From an uncultured Fusobacterium sp. (GTDB lineage: Bacteria; Fusobacteriota; Fusobacteriia; Fusobacteriales; Fusobacteriaceae): 16,909 nt of DNA. Where the stretch lies: contig UQXM01000022.1 in assembly GCA_900545035.1 (NCBI GenBank), positions 1-16,909 on the forward strand, given 5' to 3'. Every line of letters starts with the position of its first letter. The first letter of the stretch is position 1. Shown here piece after piece: positions 6,680-14,176 of this stretch. The notes under the pieces were generated by a model. It made no database searches, was not told the DNA's origin, and was given only the letters and a program-made list of their open reading frames with translations. The translations under genes were made by a program, and so were the position numbers.

Positions 6680-7687
6680 ATGGCAGTTAAAGTAGCAATT
6701 AACGGATTTGGAAGAATTGGAAGATTAGCATTAAGATTAATGATTGAAAACCCTGAATTTGATGTGGTAGCAATCAACGACTTAACAGATGCTAAAACTC
6801 TTGCTCACTTATTCAAATATGACTCAGCACAAGGAAGATTCAACGGAACAATCGAAGTTGTAGACGGAGGATTCGTAGTAAACGGACACGAAATCAAAGT
6901 TTGTGCACAAGCTAGTCCAAAAGACTTACCATGGGGAGAATTAAATGTAGATGTAGTTCTTGAGTGTACAGGATTCTTCACTAAAAAAGAAAAAGCTGAA
7001 GAGCATATTGCTGCAGGAGCTAAAAAAGTAGTTATCTCTGCACCAGCTACTGGAGATCTTAAAACAATAGTTTACAATGTAAACGACAATATATTAGACG
7101 GAACTGAAACAGTTATATCAGGAGCTTCTTGTACAACTAACTGTTTAGCACCAATGGCTAAAGCATTACAAGACAACTTTGGAATCGTTGAAGGATTAAT
7201 GACAACTATCCACGCTTACACAAACGACCAAAACACTCTTGACGCTCCACACAAAAAAGGAGATTTAAGAAGAGCCAGAGCTGCTGCTGCAAACATCGTT
7301 CCTAACACAACTGGAGCTGCAAAAGCAATCGGACTTGTTATCCCTGAATTAAAAGGAAAATTAGATGGAGCTGCTCAAAGAGTACCAGTAATCACTGGAT
7401 CAATAACAGAATTAGTAACTGTACTTGAAAAACCAGTTACAGTTGAAGAAGTAAATGCTGCTATGAAAGCTGCTGCTACTGAATCTTTCGGATATACTGA
7501 AGAAGAATTAGTATCTAGCGACATCATCGGAATCAACTACGGATCATTATTTGATGCTACTCAAACAAGAGTAATGACAGTTGGAGACAAACAATTAGTT
7601 AAAACAGTTGCTTGGTATGACAACGAAATGTCTTACACTTCTCAATTAATCAGAACTCTTAAAAAATTCGTAGAATTATCTAAATAG
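6680..7687 (+). CDS. gap: Glyceraldehyde-3-phosphate dehydrogenase, phosphorylating
   Basis: A 335-residue glycolytic enzyme that oxidises glyceraldehyde 3-phosphate with NAD and phosphate to 1,3-bisphosphoglycerate. The Rossmann motif INGFGRIGR is at residues 7-15, and Asp34 (AINDL) marks NAD preference. The active-site cysteine is Cys151 in SGASCTTNCLAP, with His178 in TTIHAYT as the base. The C-terminal WYDNEMSYTSQL block is present. Length is normal. Codon use is strongly biased (GGA, AAC, GAC, GCT), as expected for an abundant protein. It has its own consensus promoter and ends at a clear terminator, so it is mainly monocistronic although pgk follows 300 bases on. Confidence 0.99.
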   Translation: MAVKVAINGFGRIGRLALRLMIENPEFDVVAINDLTDAKTLAHLFKYDSAQGRFNGTIEVVDGGFVVNGHEIKVCAQASPKDLPWGELNVDVVLECTGFFTKKEKAEEHIAAGAKKVVISAPATGDLKTIVYNVNDNILDGTETVISGASCTTNCLAPMAKALQDNFGIVEGLMTTIHAYTNDQNTLDAPHKKGDLRRARAAAANIVPNTTGAAKAIGLVIPELKGKLDGAAQRVPVITGSITELVTVLEKPVTVEEVNAAMKAAATESFGYTEEELVSSDIIGINYGSLFDATQTRVMTVGDKQLVKTVAWYDNEMSYTSQLIRTLKKFVELSK

Positions 7688-7727
7688 TTCTCTGAGAATA
7701 GTTAGAAATTAAATAATACAAAAGAAT

Positions 7728-7754
7728 ACGGAACCTCAAGGGGTTCCGTTTTTT
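7728..7754 (+). terminator. Rho-independent terminator after gap
   Basis: Perfect 8-bp GC-rich stem (7728-7735 with 7742-7749), a 6-base loop, and T residues at 7749-7754. Confidence 0.93.
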
Positions 7755-7774
7755 GTAAACAGGAGAAAATTTAT

Positions 7775-7931
7775 AAAAATAAAATTCTCTCGGAAAAAAT
7801 ATCAGCTATTTATATTGCTCATTTCACTAAAAATGATAAACTCGGACTTTGTCCTCAAACATATCATTTTTCAGCGTTCAATTCGCTGCATAAATCACGC
7901 AGATATTTTTAATATCGAGAATTTTATTTTT
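7775..7931 (+). repeat. 157-bp nested inverted repeat, MITE-like or structured RNA
   Basis: This lies within the 299-base gap between gap and pgk. Four pairs of complementary blocks are nested round one centre near 7850: 7775-7789 with 7917-7931 (15 bp, perfect), 7795-7803 with 7902-7910 (9 bp), 7829-7838 with 7862-7871 (10 bp), and GGAC 7844-7847 with GTCC 7851-7854 at the tip. The outer ends extend imperfectly a further ten bases or so each way. The whole can fold into one long bulged hairpin. It carries no transposase and no credible gene. A non-autonomous insertion element is the likeliest reading; an RNA element in the pgk leader is the alternative. The 55 bases after it hold only the pgk ribosome site, with no clear promoter. 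Confidence 0.75.
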
Positions 7932-7986
7932 CAAATTTACTCTTAATTAAAACCAAAAACAAAATATCTTTAGGAGGAAAAAAGAA

Positions 7987-9186
7987 ATGGCAAAAAAAAT
8001 CGTAACAGATTTAAATGTACAAGATAAAAAAGTTCTTATGAGAGTGGACTTCAACGTTCCTATGAAAGACGGAAAAATAACAAATGACAACAGAATAGTT
8101 GCAGCTCTTCCTACAATAAAATATGTTCTTGAAAACGGAGGAAAAGTTATAGCTTTCTCTCACTTAGGAAAAGTTAAAACAGAAGAAGATTTAAAAACTA
8201 AATCAATAAGACCTGCTGCTGAAAGACTTGCTGAACTTTTAGGACAGTCTGTAAAATTTGTTCCTGTAACAAGAGGAGCTGAACTTGAAGCTGCTGTAAA
8301 CGAACTAAAATCTGGAGAAATCATGATGTTTGAAAACACAAGATTTGAAGATTTAGACGGTAAAAAAGAATCTAAAAACGATCCTGAATTAGGAAAATAC
8401 TGGGCTTCTTTAGGAGATTTATTTGTAAACGATGCTTTCGGAACTGCTCACAGAGCTCACGCTTCTAACATCGGTATCGCTGCAAATATCGGAGAAGGAA
8501 AAGCTGCTGCCGGATTCTTAATGGAAAAAGAAATTAAATTCATCGGTGAAGCTGTTGACTCTCCTGTAAGACCTCTAGTTGCTATCCTTGGAGGAGCAAA
8601 AGTTTCTGACAAAATAGGAGTTATCGAAAACCTTCTTGTTAAAGCTGACAAAGTTCTTGTTGGTGGAGCAATGATGTTTACATTCCTAAGAGCTTTAGGA
8701 AAAAATACTGGAACATCTCTGGTTGAAGAAGATAAAATCGAACTTGCAAAAGCATTGCTTGAAAAAGCAAACGGAAAATTAATACTTCCAATAGATACAG
8801 TTGTTGCAAAAGAATTTAACAACGACGCTGCTCATACAACAGTTTCTGTTGACGAAATTCCTGCTGACCAAATGGGACTTGACATCGGAGCTGCTACAAT
8901 AGAATTATTCGGAAAAGAAATTGCTGCTGCAAAAACAGTAGTATGGAACGGACCTATGGGAGTTTTCGAAATGCCTAACTTTGCTAAAGGAACAATCGGA
9001 GTTTGTGAAGCTATTGCAAACTTACAAGGTGCTACAACAATAATCGGTGGAGGAGATTCTGCTGCCGCTGCAATGCAGCTTGGATATGCAGATAAATTCA
9101 CTCACATCTCTACTGGTGGAGGAGCATCTCTTGAGTACTTAGAAGGAAAAGCACTTCCTGGTGTAACTTCTCTTTCTGAAAAATAA
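7987..9186 (+). CDS. pgk: Phosphoglycerate kinase
   Basis: A 399-residue glycolytic kinase that moves the acyl phosphate of 1,3-bisphosphoglycerate to ADP, making ATP and 3-phosphoglycerate. The N-terminal substrate site is clear: RVDFNVP (19-25), Arg36, and SHLGK (58-62), with FENTRFED and HRAHAS further on. The C-terminal nucleotide domain has WNGPMGVFE and IIGGGDSAAA followed by HISTGGGASLEYLEG. The length is typical. A strong AGGAGG (7972-7977) precedes the ATG. It works directly after GAPDH and its gene lies just after gap, but a terminator and an inverted-repeat element separate them. I see no consensus promoter, so the start may lie in or near the repeat, or transcription may read through from gap. 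Confidence 0.99.
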   Translation: MAKKIVTDLNVQDKKVLMRVDFNVPMKDGKITNDNRIVAALPTIKYVLENGGKVIAFSHLGKVKTEEDLKTKSIRPAAERLAELLGQSVKFVPVTRGAELEAAVNELKSGEIMMFENTRFEDLDGKKESKNDPELGKYWASLGDLFVNDAFGTAHRAHASNIGIAANIGEGKAAAGFLMEKEIKFIGEAVDSPVRPLVAILGGAKVSDKIGVIENLLVKADKVLVGGAMMFTFLRALGKNTGTSLVEEDKIELAKALLEKANGKLILPIDTVVAKEFNNDAAHTTVSVDEIPADQMGLDIGAATIELFGKEIAAAKTVVWNGPMGVFEMPNFAKGTIGVCEAIANLQGATTIIGGGDSAAAAMQLGYADKFTHISTGGGASLEYLEGKALPGVTSLSEK

Positions 9187-9220
9187 TTTATTATTTGTAT
9201 ACACAACTCAATAATATATA

Positions 9221-9253
9221 AAAATTCCTGCTGTTTTGTACGGCAGGAATTTT
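9221..9253 (+). terminator. Terminator after pgk
   Basis: An 11-bp perfect stem (9221-9231 with 9243-9253), extendable by one wobble and one GC pair, around a 7-base loop. It ends in TTTT. Confidence 0.85.
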
Positions 9254-9274
9254 ATATTAAAAAATTTTTTGGAA

Positions 9275-9303
9275 ATAAAAAAGGATTGAAATTAATCAAT
9301 CCT
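9275..9303 (-). terminator. Terminator after the cold-shock gene
   Basis: On the minus strand an 8-bp stem (9282-9289 with 9296-9303) and a 6-base loop, followed by TTTTTATTT. It faces the pgk terminator, so the two convergent genes are separated by back-to-back hairpins. Confidence 0.8.
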
Positions 9304-9322
9304 CAAAGTTTACCGTATATTT

Positions 9323-9520
9323 TTATACTGTCTTAATATTTGATGCCTGAAGTCCTCTTTGTCCTTCAGTTATTTCAAATGTAACTTTTTCATTTTCTTC
9401 AAGAGATTTAAATCCCTGTTTTTGAATTTGAGAGAAATGGGCAAATACATCTTTCCCGTCCTCACCTGTAATAAATCCAAAACCTTTTTCTGCGTTAAAC
9501 CATTTTACTGTACCTTTCAT
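9323..9520 (-). CDS. Cold-shock domain protein (CspA family)
   Basis: A 65-residue single cold-shock domain, the usual size for CspA/CspB. It binds single-stranded RNA or DNA and acts as an RNA chaperone. The two RNA-binding motifs are KGFGFIT (RNP1, residues 12-18) and VFAHF (RNP2, 25-29), after the typical start MKGTVKWFNAEKG. GGAGG precedes the ATG at 9520. A leader of about 130 bases precedes it, as is common for cold-shock mRNAs, so regulation by leader structure is likely. Whether it is truly cold-induced or constitutive cannot be told from sequence. Confidence 0.97.
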   Translation of the reverse strand: MKGTVKWFNAEKGFGFITGEDGKDVFAHFSQIQKQGFKSLEENEKVTFEITEGQRGLQASNIKTV

Positions 9521-9664
9521 TTGATACCTCCAATTATTTTTTGTTAATGATTAAAGAACTCATTATCATTTTGATATGTAATACTTGGAAGATACTCGGT
9601 ACTCTAAATATTAAGATTCAAAATTATTAAATTGCTGTTTCATCACTACTTCATAAGTATACCA
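9521..9664 (-). promoter_or_regulatory. Promoter and long leader of the cold-shock gene
   Basis: On the minus strand an extended -10, TGGTATACT (hexamer at 9656-9661, TGG at 9662-9664), with no good -35. Transcription from here would give an untranslated leader of roughly 130 bases. The rest of the gap up to 9784 is AT-rich and shows nothing else I can name, and no convincing terminator for the upstream exporter operon. Confidence 0.55.
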
Positions 9665-9784
9665 CAGTTTTCGTTATTTACCTAATTTTATTTTCTTGAA
9701 AATAAATATCTAAGAAAAAATACAGATGTAATCGTATACCCTTGTGAGCTTTAAACAGTAAAAATATTTTTAAAAAAATAATAT

Positions 9785-11008
9785 TTATTCGCTTCTCAGT
9801 GCATCAACAGGATTAAGTTCGGCTGCTTTTTTTGCAGGAGCAACACCAAACACAATTCCTATTCCCATAGAAACAGCCAGAGAAGTAAGAATTGAAAACA
9901 GGGAAAACACAGGAGGTATTCCGGCAAAATTCCCAACAAGAAGAGCAAGCAGCACTCCGAAAATTATTCCGATTATCCCTCCGCAGCCTGTAAGAATAAT
10001 TGATTCCATAAGAAACTGTACAAGGATATCTCTGTTTGTTGCACCTATTGCTTTTCTTATTCCAATCTCTTTTGTTCTTTCAATAACACTCACAAGCATA
10101 ATATTCATTACTCCTATACCTCCCACAAAAAGAGATATTCCTGCCACAAAAGTTACAAAAAGATTAAGAGTTGTAAGAACACTGTCAAAAGAAGAAGCTC
10201 CGTCAGAAAGAGTTCCCACTTCATACAAATCGGCAACACCTGTAATATCTTCAAGAATTTCTTTTGCCCTCGCCATATCTTCCGACATATTTTCAGGATT
10301 TTTTGATTCAATAACAATATCTGTATATCCGTTTGCTTTCAAATCAAAAACTTTATCGTAAGTTCTGAGAGGCATTCTCACAAATCTTGGAATTCTTCGT
10401 CCTCCCATAGCTTTCACATACTGCTCAAATTCATTTTGAAAAACTCCCACAACAGTGTATCTTAATTTTGGGTCTTTTCTGCTTTTTGACATATCAATGG
10501 ATTTTCCCAGAGCATTTCTTGTGCTGCCGAAAATATCTCTTGCTGTAATATGGTCGATTAGGATAGACCGCTCTCCGTTTTTATATTCAAGAGAAAGAAA
10601 AGAACGCCCGCCAGTAATATTTACTTTGTCAATTTCTTCATATTCCGGAGTGCTTACAGTGAGCCACATTATTTCGTCCCGTCCTCCGATTTTTGCAAAC
10701 AGCCTTTTTTTAATCATGGGACTTACAGCTTTAAATTCATTTGTTTTTTTCAGTTTTTCTATTGTGCTGTCATCAAGAAGATATTTCCACCTGAAACTCT
10801 GGTCTTCTCTGTCAACATACACAGTAAATTTTCCGTATCCTGTTTTTTTCAGATTTCCCGTGATATTTTCCTGTCCCCCTTTACCTATGGCAGACATGGT
10901 TATAACAGAAGAAATACCGATTATTATTCCCAACATGGTAAGAAATGAACGGGCTTTGTTTCCTTTCAGACTTTGAACGGCACTTTTTAGGCTTTCATAA
11001 AAATTCAT
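9785..11008 (-). CDS. MacB-type ABC transporter permease (FtsX-like)
   Basis: A 407-residue inner-membrane subunit of a tripartite exporter. It has the MacB/FtsX layout: one membrane helix near residues 21-41, a large periplasmic domain (about 45-275), then three helices at about 281-305, 332-358 and 368-390. The signature ERTKEIGIRKAIGA (310-323) and the C-terminal PAKKAAELNPVDALR block (391-405) are typical. MacB-type proteins do not pump through the membrane; they couple cytoplasmic ATP use to periplasmic movement that pushes substrate into the TolC channel. Here the ATPase is a separate gene, unlike E. coli MacB. Its ATG overlaps the ATPase stop codon by four bases (ATGA), so translation is coupled. 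Substrate unknown: macrolides, peptides or lipids are all possible. Confidence 0.93.
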   Translation of the reverse strand: MNFYESLKSAVQSLKGNKARSFLTMLGIIIGISSVITMSAIGKGGQENITGNLKKTGYGKFTVYVDREDQSFRWKYLLDDSTIEKLKKTNEFKAVSPMIKKRLFAKIGGRDEIMWLTVSTPEYEEIDKVNITGGRSFLSLEYKNGERSILIDHITARDIFGSTRNALGKSIDMSKSRKDPKLRYTVVGVFQNEFEQYVKAMGGRRIPRFVRMPLRTYDKVFDLKANGYTDIVIESKNPENMSEDMARAKEILEDITGVADLYEVGTLSDGASSFDSVLTTLNLFVTFVAGISLFVGGIGVMNIMLVSVIERTKEIGIRKAIGATNRDILVQFLMESIILTGCGGIIGIIFGVLLALLVGNFAGIPPVFSLFSILTSLAVSMGIGIVFGVAPAKKAAELNPVDALRSE

Positions 11009-11682
11009 TTTTCATCACCGCCGCTTATTATCCGTCCGTCTTTAAAAACGATGATTCTTTTACAGTATTTGGCAACTTCAGGCTCATGGCTTACAATTAT
11101 TATTGTTTTTCCCTGATTGTTAAGTTCCTGAAAAAGTTTCATAATCTCTTCCTCCGAAACACTGTCAAGATTTCCAGTAGGCTCGTCTGCAAGAATTATT
11201 GCAGGGTCATTTACCAAAGCTCTTGCTATTGCTACTCTTTGTCTTTGCCCTCCGGAAAGTTCATTGGGTTTGTGGTGCATTCTTTCTGAAAGTCCTACCT
11301 TTTTTAAAACCTCCGCTGCTCTTTTTTCTCTTTCTCCTTTAGGTACTCCTGCATAAACAAGAGGAAGCTCCACATTTTCCAGAGTAGTGAGTTTCGGCAG
11401 AAGATTAAAAGCCTGAAAAACAAATCCTATTTTTGCATTTCTGATTTTGCACAAATCTTCTTCTTTTGTTTTGGAAACATCTATTCCGTCAAGAATATAT
11501 GTTCCCTCCGAATTTTTATCAAGACAGCCCAAAATATTCATCATTGTGGATTTTCCGCTTCCGCTGCTTCCCATAATGGCAGCAAACTCCCCTGCTTTTA
11601 CATGAAAATTTATATTTTTCAAAGCATGAAGTTTCATTTCTCCATTAATATAATATTTATTTAAATTTTCCACTCTTATCAT
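11005..11682 (-). CDS. ABC transporter ATPase, MacB/LolD type
   Basis: A 225-residue nucleotide-binding subunit that powers the adjacent permease. All motifs are intact: Walker A GSSGSGKST (38-46), Q-loop Gln90 in FVFQAFNLLP, signature LSGGQRQR (142-149), Walker B IILADEPTGNLD with catalytic Glu167, and H-loop His199 in IIVSHE. The FQAFNLLP and EPTGNLD forms are those of the LolD/MacB/FtsE-like subfamily, which serves FtsX-type permeases. The ATG at 11682 lies inside the end of the membrane fusion gene (26-base overlap) with a weak GGGG site, so it is probably translated by coupling. It is third in the exporter operon. Confidence 0.96.
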   Translation of the reverse strand: MIRVENLNKYYINGEMKLHALKNINFHVKAGEFAAIMGSSGSGKSTMMNILGCLDKNSEGTYILDGIDVSKTKEEDLCKIRNAKIGFVFQAFNLLPKLTTLENVELPLVYAGVPKGEREKRAAEVLKKVGLSERMHHKPNELSGGQRQRVAIARALVNDPAIILADEPTGNLDSVSEEEIMKLFQELNNQGKTIIIVSHEPEVAKYCKRIIVFKDGRIISGGDEK

Positions 11683-12742
11683 TTTTTACTGCCCCTTTTT
11701 TTATCTTGTCCCCTGATTTCAGGTTTTGATTTGGAGTAATCAGTATCTCTTCTCCCACTTCAAGCCCTTTTTTCACAACAACTTTGTCCCCTTTGGCATT
11801 TTCCACTTCCACAAATCTTTGGGTAATGTTGCCGAAATCATCGCAGACAAAAACATAATATCTTTTTCTATCTTCAAGAAGAGCTGTTTTCGGTATCATA
11901 ATATTTTCATTTTCTCTGTCCAGATAGATGACAGCGGAAACTTTAAATCCCGGTACAATATACGGGATAACTTCATTGGGCTTTACCTCTACCTCAAGAA
12001 CATTTTCGGAAGTTGTGGTTGAAACTTTTGAAATTCTCGAAATTTTTGTAATTACTCCGGAAAAAGATTCTTTTTTTTCAAAAACTTCAGGTTTTATTAT
12101 AAGCCCCTGTCCGAGTTTTATATCTTTTACATCATACTCTGCCACTTCCAGCACAATTTTTATATCTGATAAATCAGCAATTTCAAGAAGAGGGGCGTCT
12201 GTATCTACCAGATAATTTTCCTGAGCTGTAAGAGATGTGATTGTACCGCTTACCGGACTTTCTATTTTTTCGGCAGTTTTTGCCAAATCTTCCATATATT
12301 CTTCTATATTAATCTCTGATTTTCTTACTTCCTCTTCCAGTTCTTTAACATAGTTTGCCGAACTTCCTCCGATTTTGTGAAGCTCTTTTTCAACCAAAAG
12401 ATTTCTTTTCAGTTTTGCAAGGGAAAGCTGTTCTCTTTCAAGTTTTCTCATTATATTGTTTCTTTCTGTTTCGTCAAAGGTCATCAACAAATCCCCTTTT
12501 TCAACATAATCTCCCTCTTGTACAAACACCTTGTCCACTTTCAATTTTTTATCAACGAAAACTTTTTTTGTATCATTTGCTTCAACATTTCCGTCAACAT
12601 CAATATACCCTTTTCCTGCTCCTTTGGAAACTCTCATAAGTTTGTATTCATTTGCGGGAGTTTTTTTCCCGTGAGAATTTTTATATATAAATCCTCCTGC
12701 ACAAAGGACAAGGACAGCAATTACTGCAATTATTTTCTTCAT
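11657..12742 (-). CDS. Membrane fusion (periplasmic adaptor) protein, MacA/HlyD family
   Basis: A 361-residue adaptor that links the inner-membrane MacB-type complex with the TolC-like channel. An N-terminal membrane anchor (IIAVIAVLVLCAGGFIY, 4-20) is followed by a split lipoyl domain: VFVQEGDYVEKGDLLMTFD (72-90) and SPVSGTITSLTAQENYLV (162-179). Between them lies a coiled-coil hairpin (about 92-160) that would touch the channel. Beta-barrel and membrane-proximal domains complete it. Cys14 is not in a lipobox, since Leu precedes it, so I expect an uncleaved anchor. AGGAG precedes the ATG at 12742. It follows the TolC-like gene by 18 bases in the same operon. Confidence 0.93.
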   Translation of the reverse strand: MKKIIAVIAVLVLCAGGFIYKNSHGKKTPANEYKLMRVSKGAGKGYIDVDGNVEANDTKKVFVDKKLKVDKVFVQEGDYVEKGDLLMTFDETERNNIMRKLEREQLSLAKLKRNLLVEKELHKIGGSSANYVKELEEEVRKSEINIEEYMEDLAKTAEKIESPVSGTITSLTAQENYLVDTDAPLLEIADLSDIKIVLEVAEYDVKDIKLGQGLIIKPEVFEKKESFSGVITKISRISKVSTTTSENVLEVEVKPNEVIPYIVPGFKVSAVIYLDRENENIMIPKTALLEDRKRYYVFVCDDFGNITQRFVEVENAKGDKVVVKKGLEVGEEILITPNQNLKSGDKIKKGAVKNDKSGKFK

Positions 12743-12760
12743 AATATATATCTCCTTATT

Positions 12761-14029
12761 TTATTCTCCTCTTACCATTATCTCGTAAACATAGCTGTTC
12801 AAAATATTTTTTGCCTTTTCCTGTGATACTTCATATTCCATGTAATCATCAAAAGATTCCATTACTTCAAGATAATCTATTTTTCCCAGAGAATATTCAA
12901 GTTTTTTTATTTCATATTTGTTTTTTTCAAGAGCTGCTTTGTTTTTCAACACCTCGTATTCTTTTTTGTAATCTGAATAGCTGCTTTGAATTTTCAGCTT
13001 TTCGGCGGCATTTTCATCAATTTTCTGCTGCAGTAAAATTTCCTGCTGCTTAAAAGAGGTATGTTCGTTTTCAAGAGCTGCATCATAATAAAAGATAGGT
13101 TTTGAAATTTTTAAAACCACTCTGTTTTCGTCTGCTCCCTCACCTCTGTCCAGTCTTTCCAAGCCCACAGATATATCAGGCATTTTATTGTCGTAATTCA
13201 TATACCTAATATTTTCTTTTATAATATCTTTTTCTATTCTGAGTTTCTCAATATCTTTGTAGCCTATTGTGGCAATATATCCGTCTATCTCATCAAAATT
13301 GGGAGTTATGTTTGCAAGATTTTTTCCAGTTATATCGATTTTGAAATCATAAAAAAATCTTTTTTTGATTTTGTTCAGATTTTCTTCGAGAGCGGAAATT
13401 TCTATCTCAATATTTTTTCTGCTGTATTGCAAAGATTCAAGTTCGATTTTTGGGATTGCCCCCAGTTCGTAAGATTTTTCAAGAGTCCTTTCTTCCGATT
13501 GGAGAGTTTTCAGCCCGTTTCTTTTTATTTGTATTTCAAATTCGGTATTTTTATAATCTCTGTACAGCCCGATAAGAGCTATTTTTTGTGTTTCCAAATC
13601 TTTCAGAAATGTGTATCTATCTGCTTCTTTTGTCAGGTCGTTTTTTAAAAGATTACTGTCATTTTCGGAAAATATCATTTTTTTAATACTTTTGTTGACA
13701 CCAAACACAAAATCATTTTCGGGATTTGCAAAATCGTGGTTTTTTCTTCCTTCGATGTAAAAATCTCCGAATTCAGCCCGTCCTGTTGATTTGTATTTAT
13801 CTTCATCTTCTACATATTCTGTCTGTGCCGAAGCATTTATTCCGTTGTATTCATCAAGTTTGTAGAATTTTTCAAGAGCGTCGGTTTTATTTTTCTGCAG
13901 TTCGTATATTTGTTTTCTGTATGAAGTTTCAGTAAGCGAATCCAACATATTGTCAAGGGTAATATCTTCCCCGTAAATACAGCAGGAAACAAACACCGCC
14001 CCCATAAAAGCGGAAAATCTCCTTTTCAT
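12761..14029 (-). CDS. TolC-family outer membrane efflux protein
   Basis: A 422-residue outer-membrane channel protein, first gene of the exporter operon. A short signal peptide (MKRRFSAFMGAVFVSCCIYG) is probably cut before EDITL. The mature part is rich in charged, heptad-like helices (about 130-220 and 320-410), as in the periplasmic tunnel of TolC homologues. The two-fold repeat is hard to see by eye and the family is very divergent, so the call rests on the helical pattern plus the neighbouring adaptor, ATPase and permease. The two cysteines at 16-17 raise the possibility of a lipoprotein, as in some OprM-type channels, but the lipobox is poor. AAGGAG precedes the ATG at 14029. Confidence 0.85.
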   Translation of the reverse strand: MKRRFSAFMGAVFVSCCIYGEDITLDNMLDSLTETSYRKQIYELQKNKTDALEKFYKLDEYNGINASAQTEYVEDEDKYKSTGRAEFGDFYIEGRKNHDFANPENDFVFGVNKSIKKMIFSENDSNLLKNDLTKEADRYTFLKDLETQKIALIGLYRDYKNTEFEIQIKRNGLKTLQSEERTLEKSYELGAIPKIELESLQYSRKNIEIEISALEENLNKIKKRFFYDFKIDITGKNLANITPNFDEIDGYIATIGYKDIEKLRIEKDIIKENIRYMNYDNKMPDISVGLERLDRGEGADENRVVLKISKPIFYYDAALENEHTSFKQQEILLQQKIDENAAEKLKIQSSYSDYKKEYEVLKNKAALEKNKYEIKKLEYSLGKIDYLEVMESFDDYMEYEVSQEKAKNILNSYVYEIMVRGE

Positions 14030-14050
14030 AAATACTCCTTTCCTTAATAA

Positions 14051-14080
14051 ATTATATATACTATTTTAATATATTTTACA
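14051..14080 (-). promoter_or_regulatory. Candidate promoter of the exporter operon
   Basis: On the minus strand TATAAT (14051-14056) with TGTAAA (14075-14080) 18 bp upstream. The leader would be very short, about 15 bases, with the AAGGAG site close to the 5' end. Confidence 0.45.
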
Positions 14081-14098
14081 GGCAGATGTATATAAAAA

Positions 14099-14142
14099 TA
14101 TAAAAACCCCGTAAACTATTTTGATAAATTCAGTTTACGGGG
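14099..14142 (-). terminator. Terminator after the nitroreductase gene
   Basis: On the minus strand a perfect 11-bp stem (14107-14117 with 14132-14142), a 14-base loop, then TTTTTATA. It isolates the nitroreductase transcript from the exporter operon. Confidence 0.88.
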
Positions 14143-14176
14143 ATACTTATATTATAAATTTTTTTGGCTTTTGTTT

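Noticed and set aside
7834..7947. A 37-codon open frame starting with ATG inside the gap-pgk palindrome
   Set aside because: No ribosome site before it, and it is simply one strand of the inverted repeat read in frame.
10455..10976. A 173-codon plus-strand frame opposite the permease
   Set aside because: Antisense to a well-supported gene with all family motifs. No ribosome site, and the composition is that of a mirrored membrane-protein gene.
12377..12826. A 149-codon plus-strand frame across the membrane fusion and TolC genes
   Set aside because: Antisense to two real genes, Phe/Cys-rich low-complexity translation and no start signals.
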